From Metellina segmentata (taxonomy: Eukaryota > Arthropoda > Arachnida > Araneae > Tetragnathidae), in assembly GCA_947359465.1 (NCBI GenBank), contig OX375872.1, forward strand, positions 10,796,137-10,860,136: DNA of 64,000 bases, read 5' to 3'. Below are positions 44,709-55,520 of this stretch, in pieces. A model generated the notes under the pieces. The model worked only from the letters and a program-made list of their open reading frames with translations. It was not told the DNA's origin and ran no database searches. Every line of letters starts with the position of its first letter. The stretch's first letter is position 1. The translations under genes and the position numbers were made by a program.

Positions 44709-45175
44709 ATATTCAAATTTAGTTTGGACAGAAGGTGGCATCAAACTAATTTTGTCCTGGTCCCAAAAAAATCTAGCTTTGTCTCTAGTTCTGGTCTCAG
44801 CTTGTCTTTTTTCTCAAACATTCAATACTCTATATAAATTATACTCTTGAATACTCGATAAATTTTTTCAAAATTTAAATTTCATTCGTCACTTTGGAGT
44901 GATTATAATTTCGTGTAACGAAACCGGGGCCCCCACAGAGGGAAGTGGGTCCCAGGCACCACCAGGGTGATTCGGGACTAGGGAAAAGTTAAAAAATTTA
45001 TTGTTCCCTTCTGAGCTTCAAATTTAATTTTTAAGCTTTAATTTTCCTTGTATAGTCATTGTGACATAAATGTGCTAAGTCATCGAAAAAATAATTAGAT
45101 ATTCACTTGTGTAAGTTAAACAAAAGAGAAAACTTGGGATGCACATTCGTATTGGGAAAAATAAGAGTAGTCAAC
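44709..45175. other. Spacer
   Basis: Includes a GC-richer ACCGGGGCCCCCACAGAGGG phrase near 44923, also seen in shortened form (GGGGCCCCACAGATG) near 32492. No gene. Confidence 0.4.
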
Positions 45176-46580
45176 TTAATCCTTTGAGCGTTGCGTTTTT
45201 TCCGAGTTTACCACACAATACGTTTAATGACTAAATAACCACATTTATAAAGTACCTCATGAGGCATTACTGTTTAAATTGGAAAGGCTGGGGATTCAGG
45301 GAAAAACATTAATATGGATAAAGAATTGGTTATTGGATAGAAAGCAGAGAGTGCAGGTAAAAGAATTATTCACAGTGGACAGAAATTATAAGTGGGGTGC
45401 CTCAGGGATCAAGTTTTGGGACCAATTTTATTTATAATTTTCATAGATGATATAGGTCAAGGGATCAAGAATAGAATCAGTATATTTGCAGATGACTTAA
45501 AAATATGGGGGACAGTGGATACCAAGTTACAGATAGAAAATTTACAAGGGGATTTTGATAAGATATCCGAATGGGCTGTAAAATGGGGTATGTCATATAA
45601 TGTAGGGAAATGTCAAGTTCTGCATATGGGTTACAGGAACAGTGGAGCCGAGTACTGTCTGCAGGGAGTAAAGGTAAAGGAGGGAGAAACAGTCAAGGAT
45701 CTTGGGGTGATAATTCACAGGGATTTTAAAATGGGTCACTAATGTTCAGCTGCGGGTAAAAAGGCTAATAGGTTATTGGGGTATATTAAAAAGACTGTAA
45801 CTTCAAGGGATAAGAATATAATCTTGCCGTTATATGAGGGTTTAGTAAGACCACATCTAGAATATGCTGTACAATTCTGGGCTCCATATATGAGAAAGGA
45901 CATAGAATCAATTGAAAGAGTTCAGCACAGAGCTACAAAAATAATAAAGGGGCTAGCAAATTTCGACTATAATGAACGTTTAAGTAAGCTAAACATGTAT
46001 ACACTGGAAAGAAGAAGGAGGGGGGGATTTGATTCAACTTTTCAAGTTTGTAAAACAAGGGGACACAGAGGGCTTAAATTTTAATAGGGATAACAGAACA
46101 AGGGGCCATGGGCATAAATTGAATAAGACACATTTTAATCGGGATTTAAGGAAAAACTACTACTTTAATAGGTTAATAGACAATTGGAACGCGTTGCCAG
46201 AAAATATAGTTAATTCAAAGGGAGTGTACGAATTTAAGATACAATTGGATAGTCAGTGGGGATTGGGGAATTCATAAACAAAGGACCAGCCTTGTTGGGC
46301 TCGAGTCTGTAGCTGGTCGTCAATATTTGTATTTGTATTTGTATAGGTTGAAAGAATCCAAGGATTCTCTCAACCTTCGGAAAGATTCTATTAGCCCTTT
46401 CCTTAGAATAGAATCCTTTGTATATATATACCGTTTCCGGACCGTTTCTCATTACCTTAGAATAAATTCTTTTGAAAGGTTCTCCTTTTCAAGAAAATCC
46501 AATTGGTTAGCAGTCGTGCTCGGGAAAGTAAGTACAGGTTGCATGATGGTATTGCGAGTGCGGACTTCTTAGAGGATTAA
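45176..46580 (+). mobile_element. TTAA family A copy split by a CR1-like LINE
   Basis: The left part (45176-45257) reads TTAATCCTTTGAGCGTTGCG ... GTTTAATGACTAAATAACC. The right part resumes at 46347 with GGTTGAAAGAATCCAAGG and ends AGAGGATTAA at 46577-46580. The interruption falls exactly where other copies join the ACTAAATAA block to the GAAAGAATCC palindrome. The right part also has only about three minisatellite units. Confidence 0.85.
45258..46346 (+). pseudogene. CR1-like LINE, 5'-truncated reverse transcriptase
   Basis: Translation across three frames gives VPHEALLFKLERLGIQGKTL, KNWLLDRKQRVQVK, then the degraded GVPQGS box. GPILFIIFIDDIGQGIKNRI and the catalytic SIFADDLKIWG follow (two aspartates kept, 45480s). 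Then come WAVKWGMSYNVGKCQVLHMG, VKDLGVIIHRDFK, KKANRLLGYIKKTVTSRD, LVRPHLEYAVQFWAPYMRKD and a tail with WNALPENIVN. This is the RT palm, thumb and C-terminal region of CR1-type ORF2. Frameshifts lie near 45400, 45745 and 46030. The upstream endonuclease is missing, as expected for 5' truncation. The 3' end has three TATTTG units, fitting the short microsatellite tails of CR1 elements. Confidence 0.88.
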
Positions 46581-46980
46581 ATAATTTTCAGTTAACATTA
46601 ATCAAAGACGGCTGAAAAGATAAGACCAACGCTTTTAAGTAAACATGTGGTGAACTAAAATATTACTGGATTACCAACAAAAATAGGCAGGAAAGTCAAA
46701 AAAAGAATTCCAAGTTTTTTCACAAACTAGTCGTTTAAAGTTCTAAAATTACACACACAGCTTTCACAAATATTTGGGTGAAATTCCAAATTTATAAACA
46801 CAACTATACTCGCAATTTATTATTAGTTGAAATGAAGTATGATTTTTCATATTATAATTATTGTATGTATCAAGGTTTTCAATTTTAGTAGTTACCGATG
46901 TGCACGAATAGCAATTTTTTTAAATATTACTTTTATTACATAGTTGTCTATCACATGATAGAACTTTTATCAAATAGTAA
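46581..46980. other. Spacer
   Basis: AT-rich, no feature seen. Confidence 0.4.
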
Positions 46981-47275
46981 TACGAGGGTCGTTCGGAAAG
47001 TAATACCCGTTTTTAAATTATTAAAAAAAAAAAAAAAACCAGACCAATTAAAAATTTTCAACCACACTTTTTATTTTACATTTACATATCTTATATTACT
47101 TTTCTACATAGTTCCCTTGCAAGTTTAAACATTTGTCGTTTCTTGTGACGAGCGTTTGAATACCAGCGTCATACTCCTCTGCCGCCAGTCCATTGAGATA
47201 AGCAGTAACGTCTTTAAGCATTTGTAGTTGTCATTAAGCATGCGTAGTACCCACCTTGCACATTTTTTAAAAATT
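46981..47275 (-). pseudogene. Mariner remnant (terminal repeat and transposase C-terminus)
   Basis: TACGAGGGTCGTTCGGAAAG (46981) is a mariner-type end next to TA. About 60 bases in is a poly-A run. From about 47205 leftwards the minus strand reads DVTAYLNGLAAEEYDAG and IQTLVTRNDKCLNLQGNYVE followed by K and a stop, the conserved C-terminus of mariner transposases (GI-KLV-R--KCI---G-YVEK). The rest of the roughly 345-residue protein, including the D,D34D catalytic core, is gone; homology ends near 47275. Confidence 0.85.
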
Positions 47276-47335
47276 TGAGGTGATCTGTTACCACTTTGTA
47301 AATGATATTTTCTCGATTTTCTTGAGCAGTTTGCT

Positions 47336-47425
47336 TACCAAACCAATAATTACCGTTATAATGCGATATCTCGTCCATCTCGATATGGTAAGCTTTGCTA
47401 AAGACGAAATGACTCGACGAGACAA
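47336..47425. mobile_element. TTAA family B fragment
   Basis: GCGATATCTCGTCCATCTCG and GCTAAAGACGAAATGACTCG resemble the core; ends are missing. Confidence 0.45.
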
Positions 47426-47529
47426 CAAATACGAAAAGAGTTCAATTGGGGGAAGCATTTTTGTACAGCAATCATGGAATGCTTCAGCAGAGACCAGGAC
47501 CTATCGACCAGGTATCTTGACATTAGAAA

Positions 47530-48170
47530 AAAACCCAGGAGATTAATGGAGGAGGGTTTATGACATGTTACGGAGGACTAGAGGGCCATACCATACCACG
47601 TAAAGACATCCCCCACACTATTATAGAACTACCACCAGATTGCGGAGAGCCTTGTAGACAAATTGAGTCTATGATCTCATTGGGTCAGCGCCATTTCCGA
47701 ATCCTACCATCAGATTGTAACAATTGGTAGTGTGTCTCATTGGATCACCAAGATAATGACAGTCTTCAAGGGACTAATTACGGAGTTCATGAGACCTCGT
47801 GAGGATCTGTGTCCAATGACATCGTTCTAGCAATGACACTCGGACGGCTCTTTAGCTTCTATACCATGGGTCTGCATTGTACTGACGTCTTTGCAATGAA
47901 TGTGGATATTTTATAAAACAAAGTCTCTGATATCGTGGACAATCCTGAAACAGACACCGCCAATCACAGTCATCCAACACACGTGGTCGGCTACTGCACT
48001 GTCCACGGTGAATTATAATGCCTTCCATGAAGTTTTCTCGATATGCACTTGCCACTGTGGATCGTGGAATGCTAAATGCTAGAACAACTTCGGAAATCCA
48101 TCTGTCTCTTATTACCATGCCTCGTTCACACTCCGATAATTGACAATGGCTTGATATAATCCTCTATTGG
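47530..48170 (-). pseudogene. Tc1-type transposase remnant
   Basis: The minus strand from 48165 reads GMVIRDRWISEVVLAF and IPRSTVASAYRENFMEGIII, then RGQCSSRPRVLDDCD. This is the paired helix-turn-helix DNA-binding domain of Tc1 transposases, ending in the GRPR hook (here SRPR). Farther left, about 47720-47570, it has decayed forms of GR-RVWRRPHEAMD, TC-QG--QSGGSSIIVWG and VFTWYGMGPL, the block around the second catalytic motif. The order is colinear, so it is one remnant of about 0.65 kb with large internal losses. It is a different lineage from the Tc3-type copy at 37945. Confidence 0.75.
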
Positions 48171-48279
48171 CAATTGTTCCACACACAGGATTATAGTTGG
48201 CAAGTGAGTGCGTGAAAGCCTTTATACGACCGCATTGCAATTTAAAAATCTCCTATCCCATGTATTTTGGCACTTCAGG

Positions 48280-48312
48280 TAGGTAGATATTTTAATTAAC
48301 ATCACACCAGAG
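48280..48312 (-). repeat. SINE tail fragment
   Basis: GTAGGTAGATATTTTAATTA and ACATCACACCAGAG are the complement of the SINE 3' end. Confidence 0.55.
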
Positions 48313-48449
48313 TTCATTATAATTCATAGTCATTATAATTCACATTATGATATAAATAACGGTTGACATCTTGAAAATGGGATTAAAATAAGAAAAATAA
48401 ACGAAAACTTTTAAAAAGTACTTTTAACTTTACTGAAATCCTCCCGTGA

Positions 48450-48700
48450 GAAGAGTAACACATTAACATACGGAGAGTTACGAATTCAAATCCAACCAAA
48501 GTACACGTTAAATCTGCAATGGACTCAAATGTCCTCCCGTTGGTGTGGTGTAGAAGTTTGGAGAGTGGGGTGACAACTCAGGTGTGACCTCTTCATCTGA
48601 GCGAGGCTCAAATTGACGTGGTGTTGTCATGATATATTTCCCTTCAGGTACCTTCACCAATAGCCCGTTGTGTTGATCCATAAAATAAACACCTACCTGT
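48450..48700 (+). repeat. SINE copy, head damaged
   Basis: CGAATTCAAATCCAACCAAA (B-box region), GTGTGGTGTAGAAGTTTGGA, CTCAGGTGTGACCTCTTCAT and AATAGCCCGTTGTGTTGATC, ending in CACCTACCTG. Confidence 0.75.
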
Positions 48701-48799
48701 GAAAAAGACTTATGTACCACACCTGCGTGATATACAAGGCTCCAAGAGGAGAGAAAAGGAATCTACAGAATACCAAAATGAGCATTAGAGAAAATGTAT

Positions 48800-49341
48800 T
48801 TCTTAAGGTTGAGAGAATCCGTGGGGAATCTTTAAACCTTTAGAAAGATTCTATTGGATTTTTCCGAAGAACAGAAAGTATACTATCTTTTTTCTATGTG
48901 TTTTTATACCACTAATCTGTTTCCTCTCTTTTTTTTTAAACGATATTTTTACTTAACGTTGCCTTGTGTTTTGGCCAATTATGTCCATTGTGCCACAAAA
49001 CACTGATAACCGTAATTTTTCGAAACAATGAACAGACGAAAGATACAAAAGAAGTTATCAAAAGTGGAGAATTACAAAACTTGGGAAATAAGTTTCATTT
49101 TTACTTTCCATATAAAGTCAAGAAGCGCTGCTTATTACTTTCACGACATTTTTTACTTTAGTGTTTGGTGCAGCTTGGCCAAATACGGTCCTCCACAAAA
49201 CCAAAAAATAACCAACCCAACAAATATCTTTCGTTTCCTCGGGCTTCACGAGTCGAACGAGTGGTGAATCTGCCCACTTCTTCAACATTTTTCAGACAGT
49301 GAGCCATCCCAAACACTTTATTTACAAAATTAAATAATTTT
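48800..49341. other. Mixed repeat debris
   Basis: A family A left-block scrap lies at 48807-48870 (GGTTGAGAGAATCCGTGG, TTTAGAAAGATTCTATTGG). The phrase CAGCTTGGCCAAATACGGTC near 49172 resembles one at 39284. No gene. Confidence 0.45.
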
Positions 49342-49460
49342 CAACCCTCATGGTGGCTGTCTCTCGACGAGGTATCTCTCGTCATTTTTTAAGCTGACAA
49401 GATATTACTGGACGAGATACGTCGTCATCATATAAAGTGACCAGATTTTGTCGTCGTAAA
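49342..49460. mobile_element. TTAA family B fragment
   Basis: CAACCCTCATGGTGGCTGTC and ACGAGGTATCTCTCGTCATT followed by GGACGAGATACGTCGTCATC. Confidence 0.55.
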
Positions 49461-49484
49461 AATACACTAAGCACCACAGATTTA

Positions 49485-49556
49485 ACTTGAACCAGCCATC
49501 TTTGTACACGACGGTATAAGGTTGGATTCGAACTCGCAACCCTCCTATTTCTTTCT
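49485..49556 (-). repeat. SINE head fragment, minus orientation
   Basis: TTTGTACACGACGGTATAAG and GGTTGGATTCGAACTCGCAA CCCTCC are the complement of the SINE B-box region. Confidence 0.65.
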
Positions 49557-49570
49557 ATGGAAAGATGTAG

Positions 49571-49690
49571 TTAACCCTCTGAGGGATCGCATGCATAATT
49601 CCATCTTGCAACCTGCAGTTTTCTTCGCTTGACTTTGAATCAATTTTGTTCGCCTTGATCAATAGAATCTTTCCAAAGGATTATTTTCAC
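49571..49690 (-). mobile_element. TTAA family A end fragment
   Basis: TTAACCCTCTGAGGGATCGC, CTTGCAACCTGCAGTTTTCT, then TCAATAGAATCTTTCCAAAG, cut by the following SINE. Confidence 0.7.
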
Positions 49691-49930
49691 GTCTTTGATC
49701 TCCGAAGTCGATTGGAAATGCCTATGTTTTCACGGCTGTAATAGAGGCTGGTGCACGTTAAATCTGTCGTGGGCTAAAATATCCTCACGTTGGCTTGGTG
49801 TGAAAGTTTGGAGAGTGGTTTTGTCAGCTCAGGTGTGACCTCGTCATCTGACCTTACAAAATTACGTGGTGTTGTCCTCGGATCTCTTCCTTCGGGTTGG
49901 ATTCAGAACAGTCAAAAATAAGCAGTTGCG
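49691..49930 (+). repeat. SINE copy
   Basis: GGCTGGTGCACGTTAAATCT, GTGTGAAAGTTTGGAGAGTG, CTCAGGTGTGACCTCGTCAT and ACGTGGTGTTGTCCTCGGAT. The last third is truncated. It lies directly against a broken family A copy. Confidence 0.75.
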
Positions 49931-50095
49931 TATAGTGTAGAAAATGTTTTTCTGGGCTCTCTTCTTTTACATTTGTGGCCCCTACTTTCAAAGTTGGTTG
50001 TGCATCGCACATACTTCTTTTTCTTGGTGCACATTAACCCTTAATAACCCTTAACTTTAATGATGACAAAATTAATATACACCAAGAAAAGGAAG

Positions 50096-50692
50096 TACCC
50101 TTTGAGGGTTTGTGAAGTAGGATTCCTCCTTGCATGACTGCTCAATAGTTTGATCTTCTTGACCAAAATAATCTTTCCATATAACTCTATTGAAAGGAAA
50201 GGACCAATAAAACATTTCCAAATTATTCTCTATTAGAAGAAAATTAGTAGTAAAATCTTTCTAGTATTTATTCGAGTGAATTCTAATATTTATCGAGTGG
50301 AGTAGTTTATTCTAGTATTTATACGGTGGGTTCTATTATAAAGAATGGACTACTAGAATCAATCTTTCCAAATGACTCCATTCTTAGTAAAGGAGCAATA
50401 GAATATCTCCAAAATAATTATATTCTAAGAAAAAGAACAATAGAATCTTTTTCCAAATGATTCTATGCATGGGGAAAGGAGCAATGAAATCTTTTCAAAG
50501 CTTTCTATTCTATGGAATGGATATTATGGTCTTTCAAAAGGGTTCTTCTATTCTGTCATAATGAAAAGAGAAAACTATTATTTCCATAGGATTCTATTGT
50601 AAATAAAGAAGCAGCATAATATTTTCAAATGATTCTATTCTAAAGAAAAGAGTAGAAAATATTTCCAAATGACGAATAATTTAGGAGAGTGC
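50096..50692 (-). mobile_element. TTAA family A copy
   Basis: It begins with ACCCTTTGAGGGTTTGTG and CTCCTTGCATGACTGCTCAA, followed by about twelve minisatellite units. A local TCTAGTATTTAT repeat lies at 50262-50320. The far end is not visible. Confidence 0.7.
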
Positions 50693-51036
50693 TAAGAGAG
50701 GAAAGATTTAGTTTCTTTTGTTTTGTTGCAGATTTTGGAATAATATCTGCATGTGGCAATGATTCTCAAACGTTTAATATATGGGTAGCTTTTTAAGTTT
50801 GTAGAAACAATCCCATGGTAAACCTTTCCATTCTAATTCCTCATACTCAAAATCCTAACCTCCAGCTCAGGCTGAAATAGGACAGTCTGTTTCGCTATTC
50901 TTTCTAGTGTGTTTTGAAGTTTTTACTATAGGGAACCGAGGGGTTAAATATTTTTAATTGAACTTTTTGTATCAAATTTTTTTATTTTCCACTCAAAGCA
51001 CCATCTTTCAGGAGTACGATAGCCATGAGAAAACAT
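50693..51036. other. Spacer
   Basis: No feature seen; a T-rich run is near 50715 and 50975. Confidence 0.4.
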
Positions 51037-51954
51037 GAGTTCACACTCATATTTCCACTTTAAAACCTGCAGTCTTGTCTGTATGACTTCTAAACAGTTT
51101 TGACCTCATAAACGAATACAATCTTCCTAACGGATCCCCCTCCCCCCCCCTATAGAAAAAGAAAATAATAATTCGTCATCTGACCGTGGTTCAAAATTAC
51201 GAAGTGTTGTCCTCGGATCTTTCCCTTAAAGGACTGATCCTGGACCGTCGTCAATAGCCCGTTGTGTTGCTTAGTACGACGTTAACTAAAATTACCAAAA
51301 TTACCAAATTACCTATAGAAAAAAAAACCAGTAGAATTATTAAAAAGGATTTTTTTTCTGCTTAAAGGACCACAATGGAATCTTTTTGAAGGGTTCTATT
51401 TTAAAGAAATGGCTAACAAAATATTTTCAACGGATTCTGTTTCAAAGAAATGGCCAACAGAAATTTCCAAAGGATTTTACTTTAAGTAATGAACCAATAT
51501 TATCTCTCCAAAGGATTCGATGATTCTAAGGAAACAACAGTATAATCTTTCTAAAAATTATTTTCCATAGAAAGAGCTCCAGCGGAATAATGTGACAAAG
51601 GAGTCTTTTAATTAAGGGACCGATGGAATCTTCGCAAAGGTTTCTAATCTAAGAAAATGACCAACAAAATCTTTTCAAAGGATTCTGTTCCAAGGAAATA
51701 ATCAACCGAAATTTCCAAAGGATTTTATTTTAAGGAAAATATTAATATTTTATCTTCCAAAGGATTCTCGATGGTTCTTAGGAAAGAATCTACAGAATCG
51801 TTCTAAAGGATTTTATTCGATTAAAAAGACCAACAAAATCTTTCTAAAAGTCGACAGAAACTATAAATTATTTCAATCAAAAGGAGTGACTATAAGTGTG
51901 CTGTGGATTAACCCTGTTACCCGGAAATCTCGTGACGCTCAGAAGGTTAAATAT
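51037..51954 (-). mobile_element. TTAA family A copy interrupted by a SINE
   Basis: The left portion (51037-51160) has CACACTCATATTTCCACTTT and AAAACCTGCAGTCTTGTCTG. Minisatellite units resume after the SINE at about 51320 and run to 51845. Then the block GTGTGCTGTGGATTAACCC, and it ends GTGACGCTCAGAAGGTTAA at 51950 or so. Confidence 0.75.
51165..51310 (+). repeat. SINE fragment inside family A
   Basis: TTCGTCATCTGACCGTGGTT, AAAATTACGAAGTGTTGTCC and CAATAGCCCGTTGTGTTGCT, ending in repeated AAATTACC words. Confidence 0.75.
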
Positions 51955-52676
51955 CAGATTTGATATTGAGTGACATCCAAACACTCAGACAACCTCCTTA
52001 ACCGACGAACTCCCTTTCAACAGTTTAGTGTTCGTCTTTGTTCTGCGTTCTCCAAAACGTCTTTCCTCAGAGTCCCTTGCGAGTTGACTTTGAATCGGAG
52101 ACTGGTTATACAGTTAACTCAATTTGAAGCACGTTGATCGACTGATGAAACGTCGCGTATTCAGTGGGTCAACTCGTCCATACATCCCATTTTTTTCTAT
52201 GTCAAATTAGTATCAAACCACCGAGGATCATGCAAGCATTATTCCACCATGCAACCTGCAATTTCCCCGACACGACTTCTTACCAGTGTTAGACTTTTGG
52301 ACAGATACAATCCTTCATTGCAATAGATATGGCCATTAACTGGGGGGCTGTGGTGAAACCAATATTATATTACAAATACGATTCCTCTCAAAACAAGCAG
52401 GGTTTACGGACCCTGTGTAAGGTCTGACAAGTTGTAAAATAAGTTGAAAAGGTGGAGGGGGGGGGGATAAATTGTTCCGATGATAGTTCGAATGAAACTC
52501 GGCCGTTTTGGGGTTGGGGGCGAAGTGGTCTTTAGACGCGTTCGTAAGTCAGAAGATTAAATTAAGAGACAGGTAAACACTAAACAATGCGTTACCACTA
52601 ATGCCGTCTGAACCCTCCAATACGTATTCAAATACTTGAATTAAAATTCATAATTCAGAACCTAATTACCCTCTTG
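51955..52676. other. Spacer with a family A scrap
   Basis: 52222-52340 has decayed family A end text (GATCATGCAAGCATTATTCC, CCATGCAACCTGCAATTTCC). A GGTGGAGGGGGGGGGG run lies near 52450. No gene. Confidence 0.45.
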
Positions 52677-53175
52677 TTAGCCCTCCAGGTGGTTTCTCGC
52701 TCATCAAGATATGAACAATTTTAATTATGACGAGATACCTCGTCATCTACATGTTAACAACATTTTTATAATGACGCGATCAAGGTCAGCTCAGTTTTCT
52801 TCTAATGGCGAGGGGCCGTGGTAGCCCGGTTGGAAAAATAACGGTCTGGCAACCGGAGGGGTTCGATTTCAACCAAAGACCGTAGTATACAAAGGGGGCA
52901 CGTTATATCTGTCGGAGCCTCAAATGTTCTCACGTCGGCATGGTGTGGAAGTTTGGAGATTGGGGTGCCAGATCACAGGTGTGACCTCGGGACCCACAGG
53001 TAACATCGTGTCCTCGGAATCTTCTCGTTGAATTTGATCCCGAACAGTCGCCAATCGTTGCTTCAGTGCAACTTTTATTAATATATCTACCTACCTTATA
53101 ATCTCTTCCATCATGAACTGCTCAGTTTTGCTAATGTTTTGATATCTCGTCCAAATAACATGTACGAAGGTTAAG
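52677..53175 (+). mobile_element. TTAA family B copy split by a SINE
   Basis: TTAGCCCTCCAGGTGGTTTC, ACGAGATACCTCGTCATCTA and GATCAAGGTCAGCTCAGTTT run to TCTTCTAATGGCGAG at 52812. After the SINE the family text continues with TGAACTGCTCAGTTTTGCTA and GATATCTCGTCC, ending ACGAAGGTTAA. Confidence 0.75.
52813..53098 (+). repeat. SINE, near full length, inside family B
   Basis: GGCCGTGGTAGCCCGGTTGG (Pol III A-box-like), AACCGGAGGGGTTCGATTTC (B-box-like), GGTGTGGAAGTTTGGAGATT, CGAACAGTCGCCAATCGTTG, ending ATATCTACCTACCTTA. At about 286 bp it equals the copy at 14760. No convincing target duplication was found. Confidence 0.85.
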
Positions 53176-53288
53176 TGGAGTTTCTGGCTCCGAGTTTATT
53201 GTTCGAAGATTTAGCAGTGATTACAAGTTTTGAATCCAATGAATTGAAGTAATTGTTGTTACAAGAGTATTGTTTTATTACAGACTAG

Positions 53289-53972
53289 AGCTAATCCTCT
53301 GTTCCATGAGATTTCCGAGAGGTGAAGCTATTACCCATAACACGCTTAATGACAGAACTACATCGAATGGTTCAAAGAATCCATCATTTCTTTCAACTTT
53401 TAGAAATATAATATTGGTCTTTTACTTCGAATATAATGCTTTGGGAAGATTTCATTAGTCCTTTGCTTGGAATAGAATCTATTATTTGAAAGATTCTATT
53501 GGTATTTTCCTTGGAAAAGAATCCTTGTTGAAATTTCTATTGGTCTTTTCCTTGGAAAAGGATCCTTTCAAATATTATATTGGTCTTCCACGGATTCTTT
53601 CAACAAATAGAAAATTATATTATATTAGTATTATCTACAATAATATAATATTTCGTTAGATCTATTCTATCAGTCCTTTTCTCAAAATAGAATCAGTTGT
53701 AAAATTTATATCAATCCTTCCAAACAGTAGAATATTTGGAAAGATTCTGTTGCTCATTAATAAGAATGGAATCACTCGGGAAAATTATATTTATTACTTT
53801 CCTTAGAATAGAATCCTTTTGAAACATTATATTGTTTATTTCCTTAGAATAGAATCTTTTGGGAAGATGCTATTGATATCATGAAGTTCAAAATTGCTTA
53901 GAGGTTATGTAGGGAAGACTGCAAGCTGGAAGGTGTAATAATACATGTGAACACCTTAGAAGGTTTAAAATA
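53289..53972 (+). mobile_element. TTAA family A copy
   Basis: Left block CATAACACGCTTAATGACAG, GGTTCAAAGAATCCATCATT, about thirteen minisatellite units, right block GGAAGACTGCAAGCTGGAAG and GAACACCTTAGAAGGTTTAA. Confidence 0.75.
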
Positions 53973-54237
53973 TTAGTTAAAATTTGTGTCTAAGTATAAC
54001 ATAGTAAATTAAATTCCTTTGAAAATACCACGACACCTTTTAAACTCCTACCATGTTCCATTTCTGGGCGTATCAAAAAAGTCTTAAACAGCAGTATCAA
54101 ACTTTTTGTACCAGTCACAACTTGTACTATAACGAAGGTAATCCTAACTGAACGCTTTTCTCAATTTTGCAGTGTAATATTCCCATCGCTTAAATATTCG
54201 TACAGTCATCATATGAATCTTATTCGCCCGTTTTTTT
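53973..54237. other. Spacer
   Basis: No feature seen. Confidence 0.4.
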
Positions 54238-54640
54238 TTACCCTCTGAGGGGATTCATATTTAAACTTTGAAATCTGTTGTAGTCCCTGTATAACTTCTA
54301 AACAGTTTTGCCCTTCTTGACCAATAAAATCTTTCCAAAGGATTCCACTCTAAGGAAATCAGCAATAGAATCTCTTTCCAAAGGATTCTATTCTAAGGAA
54401 TAGTTTTTTTCCAAAGTATTCTATTCTAAGGAAAGAGGGAATAGTATCTTTCCAAAGGATTATATTATAAGAAAATGACCAACCGAATGTTCACAAACAA
54501 ATTACTTCCATACAAAGGAAAACAATGGAATATTTCCAGAAGATTTTATTCTGTGGAAATTTTCAACATTAAGGTTGAAAAGGTCGAAAGAATCTATGGA
54601 TTCTATCAACGTTTGGAACGATTCTGTTTGTATTTCTGAA
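54238..54640 (-). mobile_element. TTAA family A copy
   Basis: TTTACCCTCTGAGGGGATTC, then AGTTTTGCCCTTCTTGACCA, about seven well-kept units of TTCCAAAGGATTCTATTCTA, and the palindromic GAAAGAATCTATGGATTCTA near the end. The far terminus is absent. Confidence 0.75.
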
Positions 54641-54795
54641 ACATTGTAAGAGATTCTGAAGTTACGTTGTTTGTTGTTGTATTGGATTGGATGAATAATC
54701 TATGCAAACTGTTTTCACCAGAGCTATTCTGCAAGACTAGTTCCTGGTGTTAATAGTTGGCAGTTGATCACACCGAATCAAAAGAATAAGAATGT

Positions 54796-55520
54796 ACAGT
54801 CACGGAAAAAAACACGAACCACATGTCTTCATTCGAGCAATTTTAACAGTAGAGAAAATTCAAAGATGGCGTTCGACAGGAACTAACGTCTTCAATTAAT
54901 TCAAATACATAAAATTTGCATAAAATGCCGTCTTCATATTAAATTGAGCACCAACTTCATAATTCTCAATAGGAACTCCCTATTTCAACACACAATTTCG
55001 AATCTATATCGAAACTTAACTTCCGGTAACAAATTTGAAGTTATTAGGTCTTACTGTTTCGAAGTTGAGTGCAGAAAGATTGGAGCTCCCAGTGGTGAAA
55101 TCAGTTTCTTACACTTTTATGCATATTTTTTCCTAAATAATATTTCCATAGCGCTGATATTTTGTACCATGTTATTGTTAAAAAGCCCAAACAAAATACA
55201 CCTGATATTTTATTTCGAAAATAGATTTTAGTCTGTAATATTAATTATCAAATGAATTTTTTTAATTAGGAGTTTAACCGTATTATACTTTGATGGAAAT
55301 CGATGCAAGTAAAATTTGCTATAACTACAATTAATCTCGATCTACAAATAGAGACTTTCTAAGTCGAGATGATCCCTGAAATTGACACCAACTTATGATT
55401 GGAATATCTCAGGATATAAAGGTAGTAAAGTCATGAAATTTCATATATAGACTGATTTAACGATGTAGAATGCGGTTATCTCTCTATAATAAAAAAAATT
55501 TTCTGGTCAATTTGAAAATT
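54796..55520. mobile_element. Second inverted-repeat element, related to 29656-30760
   Basis: It begins CAGTCACGGAAAAAAACACG after TA (54794-54795). It shares TTCATTCGAGCAATTTTAAC, GACAGGAACTAACGTCTTC and ATTGAGCACCAACTTCATAA with the complement of the earlier copy's right arm. The later part (TAATCTCGATCTACAAATAG, ATCTCAGGATATAAAGGTAG) matches the other arm. The far terminus is eroded. The open frame at 54944-55231 crosses these repeats and is not a gene. Confidence 0.65.

Noticed and set aside
54944..55231. 95-codon frame
   Set aside because: Lies across the inverted-repeat element related to 29656-30760 and is not open in that copy.
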